A DNA stretch of 64,000 nucleotides from Yoonia sp034652275. Lineage in GTDB: Bacteria; Pseudomonadota; Alphaproteobacteria; Rhodobacterales; Rhodobacteraceae. The stretch covers positions 806,001 through 870,000 of the forward strand of contig NZ_JAXIWG010000001.1 in the NCBI RefSeq assembly GCF_034652275.1, given 5' to 3'. The translations under genes and the position numbers were made by a program. This document shows, in pieces, positions 34,367 to 42,328 of this stretch (position 1 is the first letter of the stretch; each line of letters starts with the position of its first letter). The notes under the pieces were generated by a model. The model was not told the origin of the DNA, did no database searches, and saw only the letters and a program-made list of their open reading frames with translations.

Positions 34367-35541
34367 GCGCCGTCAGGCTCTGCGTCGGGGGCGATGCCGT
34401 ATTTGTTCCACAAAACCAGCGCCGCCGTACGCATCCTTGCGCTGAAACCGCCCAAGGGCACATCGGCATCCGCCACGAGCGGCACGCGTTTTTCGGGCAG
34501 ACCGTCCAGCGTGACGATCAATTCGCCCACAGGCTGGCCCGCCGTGATAGGTGCCTGCAACGGCCCGTCGAACACGACCTGCGCATCGACCGCGCCCTGA
34601 TGCAGTACAGGCACGAGCAGGCGCAGGTCTTCGGCCACGGTCAGGCCCACGGTCTGCTGCGCCCCCATCCAGACATCGGCCGTCGCGATCTGGGTGCCCG
34701 CTGTGGCGACATCGCGTTCGGCGAACTGGCGGAAGGCCCAGTTGACGATACGTTCGGATTCGACAGCGCGCTCGCGCGCGGTATCAAGGCCGGTGATCAC
34801 AAAGACGACTCGGCGGTCACCCTGTACGGCAGAGCCTGCCAGCCCATAGCCTGCCTCTTGCGTGTGGCCGGTCTTGAGCCCGTCGGCACCGATCCCCATG
34901 CCAAGGACCGGATTGCGGTTCTGGCTGTTGGAGGGCACGCGGTTGTCGAAGGGGAATTCGGTTTCGGCAAACAGCGGATAGAAAGTCGGGAAATCGGTGA
35001 TCAGCCTGCTGGACAGGATGCCCAGATCCTCGACCGACATGCGGTGCCCCGCAGCGGGCCAGCCGCTGGCGTTCATAAAGACGGAATTGGTCATGCCCAA
35101 CTGGCGCGCGCGTTCGGTCATCATCCGCGCGAAACCGGCCTCGGTGCCGTCGGGCGACAAGGCTTCGGCCAGCACGACGCTGGAATCGTTGCCCGACAGA
35201 ACGATCACGCCGCGCAAAAGATCCTCGACACGGACGCGATCGGTTGTGTCCAGAAACATCGACGAGCCGCCGAAACTGGCAGCATGAGCAGACACCGGCA
35301 AGACGTCATCCACCGACAAACGCCCATCGGCAATCGCCTCGAAGGCCATGTAGATCGTCATCAGCTTGGACATTGACGCAGGCGGTAGCGGAATGTCGGC
35401 ATCCTTGGCCAGCAGGACCGTGCCGGTGGTCTGGTCATAGACATAGGCCGCGCGCGCGCTGGTCTCTAGCGTCTGCCCGTGAACGATGGTCGCGCAGACC
35501 GTCATCAGACCGGCAACAAGAGTATGTCCTAACGCTTTCAT
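34363..35541 (-). CDS. dacC: D-alanyl-D-alanine carboxypeptidase (PBP5/6 family)
   Basis: A 392-residue periplasmic serine peptidase that trims the peptidoglycan pentapeptide. Signal peptide at the N-terminus; SxxK is SMSKLMT, SxN is LSGNDSS, and KTG appears in GLKTGHTQEAGYG. A C-terminal beta domain and amphipathic anchor (SARMRTAALVLWNKYG) follow. ATG 35541 has AAAGGA upstream; ATG 35559, which overlaps the preceding stop in ATGA, is the alternative. The dac/tmk/holB order is typical of alphaproteobacteria. The exact paralogue letter is not certain. Confidence 0.93.
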   Translation of the reverse strand: MKALGHTLVAGLMTVCATIVHGQTLETSARAAYVYDQTTGTVLLAKDADIPLPPASMSKLMTIYMAFEAIADGRLSVDDVLPVSAHAASFGGSSMFLDTTDRVRVEDLLRGVIVLSGNDSSVVLAEALSPDGTEAGFARMMTERARQLGMTNSVFMNASGWPAAGHRMSVEDLGILSSRLITDFPTFYPLFAETEFPFDNRVPSNSQNRNPVLGMGIGADGLKTGHTQEAGYGLAGSAVQGDRRVVFVITGLDTARERAVESERIVNWAFRQFAERDVATAGTQIATADVWMGAQQTVGLTVAEDLRLLVPVLHQGAVDAQVVFDGPLQAPITAGQPVGELIVTLDGLPEKRVPLVADADVPLGGFSARMRTAALVLWNKYGIAPDAEPDGA

Positions 35542-35555
35542 CGGCAGTCCTTTTG

Positions 35556-36467
35556 TCATTCGCTTGTCATTACGAAGGCATCCACGAAGCCCAGCGCCCT
35601 GATCCGCGCAAGCGCCTCCTGATCCGGCACCGGCCCCGCGACGACGCGCCAGACGGTCCGGCCACCGGCCTCCAGATTGATGACGCTCGCCCCGAATCCG
35701 GCGGCTGTCAATGCGGCTGCGGCCCCATCGGCGTTAGCCCGCAGGCTGAAGACACCGATCTGCGCGATCGGAGCTTCGGGCAGAGACGTTGACGCAACAG
35801 GCGCGGCACCCTCAGCAGAGGCCACGGGTGCAGGCGGCAGCACGACCTCTACCGGGCCTTGGTCTGACAGCGTGGTCGCTGTATCAGTCACTGTGGCCGC
35901 TGCGTCGGCGGTGACATCAACCGGATCAAGCGGGGATGCCTCGATCGCCGCAGGAGCCGCAAGGCCCTCTACCTCGCCGGTGTCTTCAGGTGGAGGCGGC
36001 GCAACCTCGATCTCTACACGGCGCAGCGCGACCACGCTCAGCTCGGCGGGCGCTCCGGCAAGCAAGCCAAGTTCTTCGGCCGCATCCGACGACACCTGCA
36101 AAGCCGGACCCGGATTCTCGCGTTCGCGCCGGAACAGGGCGCCTACGGTGGACTGCCCGTTCGCAGGGTTGCGGATCACGACCCGCTCGGGATCGCGTAC
36201 ATCGGGATGTGCCACCCAGATACCGCCCAGCGATGGTCGACCATCCCACAGGCCCCGGTCGGTCACCGAAAATACATCGGGCCGCTCGACATCCTGTTGC
36301 GTCCGCACCGGACCCCGTGATTGCCCGACAACGTTCATTGTCGAGTCATTGCGCGCGCCGGATGCGCCAAAGCCGCCATCCTCGCCACATGCCGCCAGCG
36401 CGAATGCGCCGCACAGCGCGTAGGACAGCACTGCTGCGCGCCTGCGTCCCTCAGGTTTGCCTGTCAT
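35556..36467 (-). CDS. RlpA-like/SPOR-domain lipoprotein
   Basis: A 303-residue lipoprotein: lipobox AAC near residue 26 (FALAAC), a double-psi beta-barrel-like part (about 65-160; GIWVAHP...RVVIRNPANGQSTV...DAAEELGLLAG), a proline/alanine/threonine-rich linker (~165-225) and a C-terminal SPOR domain (IGVFSLRANADGAAAALTAAG to the end) that binds denuded septal glycan. This resembles RlpA, a septal lytic transglycosylase, but I cannot confirm the catalytic Asp. ATG 36467 has AAGGGGG upstream; an open extension of 51 codons is Cys/Trp-rich and rejected. Overlaps the carboxypeptidase region at its stop. Confidence 0.83.
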   Translation of the reverse strand: MTGKPEGRRRAAVLSYALCGAFALAACGEDGGFGASGARNDSTMNVVGQSRGPVRTQQDVERPDVFSVTDRGLWDGRPSLGGIWVAHPDVRDPERVVIRNPANGQSTVGALFRRERENPGPALQVSSDAAEELGLLAGAPAELSVVALRRVEIEVAPPPPEDTGEVEGLAAPAAIEASPLDPVDVTADAAATVTDTATTLSDQGPVEVVLPPAPVASAEGAAPVASTSLPEAPIAQIGVFSLRANADGAAAALTAAGFGASVINLEAGGRTVWRVVAGPVPDQEALARIRALGFVDAFVMTSE

Positions 36468-36709
36468 TCTCAGCCCCCTTAGATCCACGTCTTGCGCGTG
36501 GACATCAGCCCCGATGTGTTGTTCTGCGTTGCCTTGCCACGCCAGCCAGCCCGTCTTGCCCAGCAAATGTCTGCACCACCCGCAGGATTTTCGCGAAGGA
36601 TAGCGGTCTGCGCCACACAATGAAAGTGGCTACACGGAAAGGCAGGCATTTTTCGCCCAGTCTGATCGCGCTTTTCGAATCGTCCGACACCCGCTAACAC
36701 GACCCCGTC

Positions 36710-36799
36710 GGAGGAGTGGCAGAGTGGTTGAATGCACCGGTCTTGAAAACCGACGTAGGTGAAAGTCTACCGTGGGTTCGAATCCCACCTCCTCCGCCA
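36710..36799 (+). tRNA. tRNA-Ser (anticodon TGA)
   Basis: Class II tRNA with acceptor stem GGAGGAG/CTCCTCC, G discriminator and encoded CCA (36797-36799). Anticodon TGA at 36744-36746 in loop CTTGAAA, long variable arm (GTAG...CTAC) and T-arm GTGGG-TTCGAAT-CCCAC. One C-A mismatch closes the anticodon stem base (36737/36753). It reads UCA and related serine codons. Confidence 0.96.
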
Positions 36800-37067
36800 T
36801 CAGGCCGTAAACTGATACATTCGTCAAAGACGCAACCGCTTTTTCAGCGGCCATATTTTTGACGTGGCTGTGACTACGGCGCCGCGTTGCTGACATCAGG
36901 CGTGATCCCCTCTTAGAACCGCACAAATGCCGCTTTGGGCACGGCTCGGGCTGCCGGTCAAAGCTGTCGTCTGCAACTGCGACCGCCTGCTCTTTGGCGG
37001 TGGTTTCCATCGGTATTTCGCACTAGGCAGGCAAGGCTGCGTTGATCGCAAAACTGAGGAGGCTATC
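36800..37067. other. Intergenic region after tRNA-Ser
   Basis: No credible gene. A short CCGC-TTTTTCA-GCGG hairpin around 36837-36855 could end the tRNA transcript. The rest leads to the GTG start of the next gene, with GAGGAGG at 37056-37062. Confidence 0.5.
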
Positions 37068-38510
37068 GTGCATTTCTGGACCACCATCGGGCTGATCCTT
37101 GTTCTGTCCACGCTTGGGCTGACCTATGAAATCGCGGCCGGCCGCGTGCTTGCGCCCTTTTTCGGCACGTCCTTGCTGACATGGACGACCGTGATCGCGA
37201 CGATCCTTGCGGGGTTTTCGCTGGGCAATGCGATTGGCGGCTTTGTAGCGGAACGACCCCGCGCCCGCGCTGTCGCAGGCGTGCGCATGGCATTGATCGC
37301 GACGGCGGTGCTGATGGGGCTGTCACCCATCGTGCTTGCCTTCGTCTATGCATCCGGCGCACGCGAGACGGGTGGGATGTTGCTGGCGGTCTTCGTGACC
37401 TTCTTTCCCGCCTCCGTGCTGGTCAGCCTGCCGTCGCCTTTCCTTGCCAAACTTGCGGTCGAGGCACGGCCGGGGCGCGAAGGGTCCTCGCTCGGAATGG
37501 TGCTGGCGGCAGGGTCGGTTGGCGCGATCTTTGGCGCCATCCTTGCGGGGTTCGTGGCATTGCCGCTGTTCGGGTCGGTCGCGACCTTTGCCGCCTGCGG
37601 GGCAGCAGCACTGCTCTGTGCGCTGTTCGTCGGGAAAGGCGACGGATCAAGCGGGCTTGGGACCACGCTGTCGATGATCGTCGCAGCATTGGCGGTCGCG
37701 GCAAGCCCCTTTGTCGGCGCACTCTGCCGCTATGAATCGGGCCTGTCGTGCATCGATGTCGTGCGGCAGAATGGCGTTGTCTATCTGATCGCCGACCGCA
37801 CGCAGCAGGCCGCGGAACGGACCGACCAAGCCGAAGCAGACAGCCTTGTGATGCCCTATGTCCAGTGGATCTGGGCACGTATGGACCGCGATCTTGGCCC
37901 CGCGCCTGCGGTGCTGTTCATCGGTGGCGGGGGTTACACCCTACCCACCAAACTGCTGCAGGAGCGCCCGTCAGCGCAAGCCGTCACCGTCGAGATCGAC
38001 CCGCTGGTGACGCAAGTTGTGCGCCAGCAGATGCCTTGGGCAAGTGCGATGATCGCACAGGATGGCTATGACGCAAGCAAGGACAGTGCTGCGCCCGGCC
38101 GCTTGGGGATCGTGCATGCCGATGGCCGCGTCTTTCTGAACGAAACCGGTCTGCGGTTCGATGCGGTCGTGATGGATGCTTTTTCGTCCGGGTCGGTGCC
38201 TGCGCATCTGGCCACGCGCGAGACCTATGCGCGCCTGAGCGACATCGTCACCGGTCCTGTGTACCTGAACCTGATCGACGCGCCGGATGGCCCGCTTGTG
38301 CGGGGTCTGCACGCGATCCTGACCGAGATCTACCCGCATGTCACCGCCGTGCAGGGACCGGTCAGCGAGCGTGATATCGCGAATGTCCTGCTGGTGGCGT
38401 CGCGCGACCCGCTGTCCGCGCTTGATGCGCTGCCGGACGGGTATGAGTCAGTACAGGTCACGCCCGGGCGGGCATTCACAGATGACCGTGGGTGGGTAGG
38501 TCATCGTTAG
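37068..38510 (+). CDS. Fused membrane/spermidine-synthase-like protein
   Basis: A 480-residue fusion. The first ~215 residues form six to seven hydrophobic helices with ATILAGFSLGNAIGGFVAER, typical of the membrane part of fused MFS/spermidine synthases. The rest is a Rossmann methyltransferase-fold domain: VLFIGGGGYTLP (cofactor loop), VTVEIDPLVTQVV, HADGRVFL and VMDAFSSGSVPAHLATRE. In true spermidine synthases the loop is GGGDGG; the acidic residue is absent here, so aminopropyl transfer is doubtful. The start is GTG 37068 with GAGGAGG five bases before it. Monocistronic; function unknown. Confidence 0.87.
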   Translation: MHFWTTIGLILVLSTLGLTYEIAAGRVLAPFFGTSLLTWTTVIATILAGFSLGNAIGGFVAERPRARAVAGVRMALIATAVLMGLSPIVLAFVYASGARETGGMLLAVFVTFFPASVLVSLPSPFLAKLAVEARPGREGSSLGMVLAAGSVGAIFGAILAGFVALPLFGSVATFAACGAAALLCALFVGKGDGSSGLGTTLSMIVAALAVAASPFVGALCRYESGLSCIDVVRQNGVVYLIADRTQQAAERTDQAEADSLVMPYVQWIWARMDRDLGPAPAVLFIGGGGYTLPTKLLQERPSAQAVTVEIDPLVTQVVRQQMPWASAMIAQDGYDASKDSAAPGRLGIVHADGRVFLNETGLRFDAVVMDAFSSGSVPAHLATRETYARLSDIVTGPVYLNLIDAPDGPLVRGLHAILTEIYPHVTAVQGPVSERDIANVLLVASRDPLSALDALPDGYESVQVTPGRAFTDDRGWVGHR

Positions 38511-38539
38511 GGTGTGCCTGACCGCCCCGCCAACTTGCT

Positions 38540-38568
38540 AAAAACCGCGCGGCCTGACGCCGCGCGGT
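38540..38568 (-). terminator. Rho-independent terminator of the copper module
   Basis: Perfect ten-base-pair stem ACCGCGCGGC-CTGAC-GCCGCGCGGT; on the minus strand it is followed by TTTTT (38540-38544). It lies 10 bases after the DUF305 stop. Confidence 0.85.
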
Positions 38569-38578
38569 GAGCGCCGCG

Positions 38579-39061
38579 TCAGTTGGCGTTTTCAGCCAGC
38601 CAGTTGCTCATCTCTTCCATCTCGGCCACCTGTGCCGCGATGATCGCATGCGCAAGGGCGAGCATCTGCGGGTCCTCGCCATGCGCGATCAACACCTGCG
38701 CCATGTCGATAGCGCCCTGATGGTGGGCGATCATCCCGCAGGCAAAGGCCACATCGGCGTCCTCATTCATCATGCCGTCGTGCATTGCGGGCATGCTGAT
38801 CATCATACGGCGCATGTTTTCCTGCACATGTTCCGGCATGGATTCAAGATCGGCATCTCCCATGCCCATCATCCCCATCATGCCACCGGAGGCATTGCCG
38901 TGCATGGCACCGTGCCCCATTGCCCCGTGGTCCATTCCGCCCATCGCCGGGGCGGTTTTACACTGTTCGGGAAGCTGGAACGCAGGTTCCTGGGCGGATG
39001 CCGCAAAGGCGAAAGTGGTTGCTGCAACTGCGGTCGCAAAGAGTGTTTTAGCGTTGTTCAT
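38579..39061 (-). CDS. DUF305-family Met/His-rich periplasmic protein
   Basis: A 160-residue secreted protein with a Sec signal (cleavage near residue 23, ASAQ). The mature N-terminus is very Met/His/Gly-rich (MGGMDHGAMGHGAMHG, GGMMGMMGMG), suited to Cu(I)/Cu(II) binding. The DUF305 core follows with MMISMPAMHDGMM, ACGMIAHHQGAIDMAQ (paired histidines) and a C-terminal helix. The cyanobacterial relative CopM binds copper. CAGGAG precedes the ATG. It is the last gene of the copper unit before a strong terminator. Confidence 0.9.
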   Translation of the reverse strand: MNNAKTLFATAVAATTFAFAASAQEPAFQLPEQCKTAPAMGGMDHGAMGHGAMHGNASGGMMGMMGMGDADLESMPEHVQENMRRMMISMPAMHDGMMNEDADVAFACGMIAHHQGAIDMAQVLIAHGEDPQMLALAHAIIAAQVAEMEEMSNWLAENAN

Positions 39062-39096
39062 TTGTTATCTCCTGATTTTCGGAATGTCTTGCGTGG

Positions 39097-39465
39097 TCAA
39101 ACGAACAACCGTCGGGGTGGCGGGGTACTGGTTGGGGGATGACGACCGGAACTGTCTGCAACAGGTGGCGCGGCCGGATCGTTCACATTTGATATGACCG
39201 GCATGACCAGCAGGGTCGGTGACAGAGCCGGATGGCACAGGCCCATCATCGCGCAGAAAAACGCGGACCCGGCGCAATCGGCGGGTATCTGGTGGCCATC
39301 TGCGGCAACAGGACCGTGGTGCATCAGATGGGACGCATGGCCGGCCCCGTCATGACCAGGTGACGCACCGGCGTCGCCAGGGAGCCATGCGAACAGTGCG
39401 ACCAGCAACAGGACCGGCAGTATCGCCAGCCGCAAGACACGGTCTGACCGGTCAATGCTTGTCAT
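39097..39465 (-). CDS. Small secreted/membrane Cys-His protein of the copper module
   Basis: A 122-residue protein with an N-terminal hydrophobic signal-like helix (residues ~10-30), a His-rich loop (GHDGAGHASHLMHHG), a CAGSAFFCAMMGLCHP cysteine cluster and a second hydrophobic stretch, ending in a proline-rich tail. I do not recognise the family; DUF2946/CopL-like proteins of copper operons have similar make-up. It overlaps the HMA chaperone stop by four bases (ATGA), so it belongs to the same copper-responsive unit. A role in copper binding in the periplasm is inferred. Confidence 0.72.
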   Translation of the reverse strand: MTSIDRSDRVLRLAILPVLLLVALFAWLPGDAGASPGHDGAGHASHLMHHGPVAADGHQIPADCAGSAFFCAMMGLCHPALSPTLLVMPVISNVNDPAAPPVADSSGRHPPTSTPPPRRLFV

Positions 39466-39659
39466 GCGATGCGCTGCGGCGGAAAACCGGCTTGCGACAG
39501 GGCCTGCTCGATCGCTGTTTGGGCAGCCTTCGACGTCACGGTGACGCGCTTTGTCGGCAGGTCGATGACGACATCAGCTGCCGGATCAAGCACTTGGATC
39601 GTGTTGGTGATGGATCTGGCACATCCGCCGCACCCCATCTTGTCGATCTGATACTGCAT
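39462..39659 (-). CDS. copZ: Heavy-metal-associated (CopZ-like) copper chaperone
   Basis: A 65-residue HMA-fold protein: beta-alpha-beta-beta-alpha-beta with metal motif MGCGGCAR near residues 8-15 (MxCxxC type, here GCGGC) and the conserved hydrophobic pattern through VVIDLPTKRVTV. Such chaperones carry Cu(I) to P-type ATPases or regulators. It is the first gene of the unit and has a CueR-type promoter upstream. No copper ATPase or MerR regulator is present within this window. Confidence 0.88.
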   Translation of the reverse strand: MQYQIDKMGCGGCARSITNTIQVLDPAADVVIDLPTKRVTVTSKAAQTAIEQALSQAGFPPQRIA

Positions 39660-39692
39660 GATTGGTCCAATCTCGATGATCTGCTTTAGGCC

Positions 39693-39723
39693 AACATGGG
39701 CGTTCCAGTTACGGGAAGGTCAA
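39693..39723 (-). promoter_or_regulatory. CueR/HmrR (MerR-family) copper promoter
   Basis: On the minus strand: -35 TTGACC (39718-39723), 19-base spacer, -10 CATGTT (39693-39698). The spacer carries the dyad CCTTCC-CGTAACT-GGAACG, close to the CueR consensus CCTTCC-N7-GGAAGG. The 19-base spacer and this dyad are hallmarks of MerR-family activation. It points at the HMA gene 34 bases downstream. Confidence 0.75.
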
Positions 39724-39727
39724 GGAC

Positions 39728-39901
39728 CATGACGAAAACATTTCTTTGCATGACGGTGTTGGCCTATCGGTTCCCGGCTTGCCAATCGGTTTGCCCGGCA
39801 TGGAAATGGGGGAACGGGCCGACATTGTCCTGTGGCGCGGATCGGACACAGACATCTTCTCTATCTGGTCAGGTCACGCCATGCAGAAAACACGCTGGTA
39901 G
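39728..39901 (+). pseudogene. Remnant of a DUF411-family protein (C-terminal end)
   Basis: One plus-strand frame, without its own start codon, reads GVGLSVPGLPIGLPGMEMGE and then DIVLW before a TAG at 39899. This matches the conserved C-terminal GLAVPGMPxGSPGME...Y-V-L signature of DUF411 proteins, which occur in copper/metal tolerance clusters. The upstream DUF411 cysteine and histidine motifs are missing; the frame there is unrelated and overlaps the copper promoter. It is best read as a truncated gene end. The identification rests on this one motif. Confidence 0.5.
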
Positions 39902-40130
39902 AGTTCGATTGGATGCAGAAGGATCGGTCGGAGACGTGCTTTCGACCGCTGCTCTGCTGTATGCAGAGTCGTCGGCCAACGCGGCGCAATCGTCGTCCCG
40001 CCGCCTGCCGGCTCGCAAGAGTGGCATCAACAAATTCACCTGATCCACAACCGCTGCCTGCGCAGGATCAGCGGCACACACCCGTGCCTGCTGCAGGACA
40101 AGATCTGTCGGATAGTGCCTGCCCTTCCTC

Positions 40131-40541
40131 ACCGGAGTACCCCATACGCCGCCGCAGAACCGCTTCGATTGGCCGACCTGGCGGGACATCGCAAAACCAG
40201 TGAGGCGTCTGGACGCACCCGACTTTCCGATCGCGGAAACAGCCAAGAGCCTCGGTCAGGAAATCAGGAAAAGGGCGGGTATCGGCGTCAAAAATGACAA
40301 TGAAACCAGCGACGGTGTGGTCCATGGCGTTACGCAGGTTTCCTGACTTATCGCCGATGTTGCCAGTGCGCGTGACGTAGGTGGCACTTTCCTGTGCTAC
40401 GACTGCCGCCATATCGGGCCGGCGACCGCCATTCAACACATGCACCCGCACAACCATCGGATGCGGACAGACCGTCTTTTGCGCACCACAAAGGCCCAGC
40501 CGGACAAGCTCTGGAACCTCGCTGTAGGTGGCAAAGACCAC
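40131..40541 (-). pseudogene. Fragment of a cellulose-synthase-like family 2 glycosyltransferase
   Basis: About 135 codons on the minus strand match the catalytic core of BcsA/curdlan-synthase-like enzymes: VFATYSEVPELVRLG (first nucleotide-binding strand), YVTRTGNIGDKSGNLRNAM, IVIFDADTRPFPDFL (the DxD) and CFRDRKVGCVQTPHWF. The domain is cut on both sides, with no membrane helices, no QxxRW and no start. The first catalytic aspartate motif, normally VLDDGRR, reads VLNGGRR (40425-40436), so even the core is inactive. It lies head-to-head with a glucanase fragment. Confidence 0.72.
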
Positions 40542-40553
40542 GTTGCCACTTAT

Positions 40554-40796
40554 GGGCCGGTGCCGGTGTTTCTGGGTAGATTCGGCGTGGTGTGCGACGC
40601 TGGAACCGCAAGTCGGAATGCGTGGATTGAAACGGTGGGGCGCGCCACCGAGCGCAACGGGATCAGCCGGTGGTATTGGGCTTATGGCGCAGGTTTCGAT
40701 CTGTGCGATTACGGCGGATACGACTGGTATCCGGGGCTCTATGCAGCACTGAAGCGCGAGCAGCCCGTTGGATGGAGCGTGACCAAAGTTCGGTGA
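40554..40796 (+). pseudogene. Fragment of a GH5-type endoglucanase (C-terminal part)
   Basis: About 80 codons match the end of glycosyl hydrolase family 5 cellulases: PVFLGRFGV, then ASRNAWIETVGRATERNGIS, RWYWAYGAGFDLCD and WYPGLYAALK. The nucleophile glutamate of the usual FLGEFG motif is Arg (AGA, 40578-40580). The N-terminal three quarters of the barrel is missing, and upstream codons belong to the opposite-strand glycosyltransferase remnant. Glycosyltransferase and GH5 genes often sit together in beta-glucan loci, so both look like debris of one former locus. Confidence 0.68.
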
Positions 40797-40841
40797 TCCG
40801 GCTGGTGCCTGCGCGAATCTGACAACTGTGCAACTTGTTCT

Positions 40842-40865
40842 CCCCGCCACAACATCGTGGCGGGG
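40842..40865 (-). terminator. GC-rich hairpin after the alpha/beta hydrolase gene
   Basis: Perfect nine-base stem CCCCGCCAC-AACATC-GTGGCGGGG, 38 bases past the end of the leftward hydrolase gene and after the GH5 remnant. No T-run in either direction. Confidence 0.55.
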
Positions 40866-40903
40866 TGTTCCAGCGTGCCAAGGTCCAGCTTGCGACGCTC
40901 ACA

Positions 40904-42229
40904 TCACCGCTGGTCAGCCTCCAAAGTCTCGAAGGTCAGGCCGGCCGCCGTGCGTGGTGCAAAACCCCGCCAGTAGCTGTGTTCGGGCTGTTGTGTGCCA
41001 TCGTCATTCAGCGCAACAACGCCATCGGTGGCCACCTGCACCAGATCAAGATAGCCCGCCTTGTCGGCATCTCCTTTTAAATGCAGGTCCAGAAACGCCG
41101 TGATAAAATGCTGGGCGATGTTGTTCATGCGCAACGTGTCCCAGACCGGATCGGCGTAATGGTCGAACGTGACCACGTCCGATCCCGCCGTTGGCTGCCA
41201 GCTTTCGCGCGGGGCAGGCATCGGGGCGGCGGCGTTGTGGTTGGCATTCTGAAAGGTCAGCAAGTGACGCGTTGTGCCGCTGGCCTGTTCGAAAATCTGG
41301 CGCATCGCAGGGTAATCGGACACATCGTCAAGCGAGCCTGCCATAATCAGTGCCGGTTTGCGCAGGTTGGCCAGACCGGTCTCGTCCCAGAACCCGTGCT
41401 GGCGGCCCCATGGCCCGATGGCGACCACAGCTTTCAGGCGGTCATCGACAATGGCTTCATGGCTTTCCGAGCCAGCGAGATTGGCGGCAAGCAGCCCCTG
41501 CGGCGTGCCCCATGGCAGATCGACCGCCGTCTGCGTCACACCTGCCCCGCCAAAGATCAGTGCGCCATAGCCGCCCATCGAATAGCCGATCACGCCGGTG
41601 TTGTCAGCGTCGGTGATCGCGGCCAGATCGGGGGCCACATCGTCCAACTGTGCCATCCGGTCCAGCACGAAGTGCTGATCGCGCGGCCGGTTCAGCAAGG
41701 TCGAACCAAAGGCCGCCTGATCGGAATAGGTGCTATCGGTATGGTCGATGGACGCGACGACATACCCCTTGGACGCCAGATTCTCTCCCAGATGTGCCAT
41801 CAGAAAGCGGTTACCCGGATAGCCGTGGCTGATAATCACCAAGGGAAATCGGCCTTCGGTTGCGGCATCGGCATCCCGGCTCGCGCGTCCGGATAAAACG
41901 GTCGGCGTGGTGCCGTCGCGGATCACGGTGTCATAACGCGTACCCGCCGCGCTGGTGTCGGCGGCGGGATACCAGACCTCGACCGTCAAGGGGCGGTCAT
42001 AACGCGGGGTTTCGGTATCGGTGATGCCGAGGATATCGATCTGGTCGGCATGGCTGAACGTCAGCGTCCGCACACCGATGGCAAGCGCGCCAAAAGCGGC
42101 GAGTTCAGGTGCATCGGGGCGCGTCTGATCAATCGGGTGTGGCGTCGTCATTTGCGCCGATACTGGGCCCGATATCACGGGACTTGCAAGCAGCCCAAGA
42201 GCAAGCGCAGCGGTTTTGAGCGGGGTCAT
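40904..42229 (-). CDS. Secreted alpha/beta-hydrolase (PAF-acetylhydrolase/dienelactone hydrolase-like)
   Basis: A 441-residue hydrolase with a Sec signal (cleavage near SAQ). The alpha/beta fold shows VIISHGYPGNR (oxyanion strand), the nucleophile elbow GYSMGGYG, IMAGSLDD with the acid, and a terminal histidine in NANHN. Two insertions make it longer than dienelactone hydrolases and similar to bacterial proteins annotated as platelet-activating-factor-acetylhydrolase-like. ATG 42229 is preferred because AGGAG lies six bases upstream; ATG 42235 abuts it. Probably an extracytoplasmic esterase or lipase; substrate unknown. Confidence 0.85.
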   Translation of the reverse strand: MTPLKTAALALGLLASPVISGPVSAQMTTPHPIDQTRPDAPELAAFGALAIGVRTLTFSHADQIDILGITDTETPRYDRPLTVEVWYPAADTSAAGTRYDTVIRDGTTPTVLSGRASRDADAATEGRFPLVIISHGYPGNRFLMAHLGENLASKGYVVASIDHTDSTYSDQAAFGSTLLNRPRDQHFVLDRMAQLDDVAPDLAAITDADNTGVIGYSMGGYGALIFGGAGVTQTAVDLPWGTPQGLLAANLAGSESHEAIVDDRLKAVVAIGPWGRQHGFWDETGLANLRKPALIMAGSLDDVSDYPAMRQIFEQASGTTRHLLTFQNANHNAAAPMPAPRESWQPTAGSDVVTFDHYADPVWDTLRMNNIAQHFITAFLDLHLKGDADKAGYLDLVQVATDGVVALNDDGTQQPEHSYWRGFAPRTAAGLTFETLEADQR

Positions 42230-42328
42230 CGACATCTCCTGTTGTTGCTGGCGGAGTGCAACCCAGGATTGGTTCGCTTGCAACCGTTTATCGGCGTGCC
42301 CTAGCGTCAGATCGCTCAGACACCGTGA

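Noticed and set aside
36482..36501. TCCACG...CGTGGA hairpin upstream of the RlpA/SPOR lipoprotein gene as a terminator
   Set aside because: Only six base pairs, no T-run, and it lies in the leader of that gene rather than after a gene end.
39832..40203. 123-codon plus-strand frame between the DUF411 remnant and the glycosyltransferase remnant
   Set aside because: Composition is proline/arginine-rich without motif, and it overlaps decayed sequence; treated as non-coding.
39660..40903. Insertion sequence or transposon as the cause of the decayed region
   Set aside because: No transposase fragment, terminal inverted repeats or target-site duplication could be found by eye.
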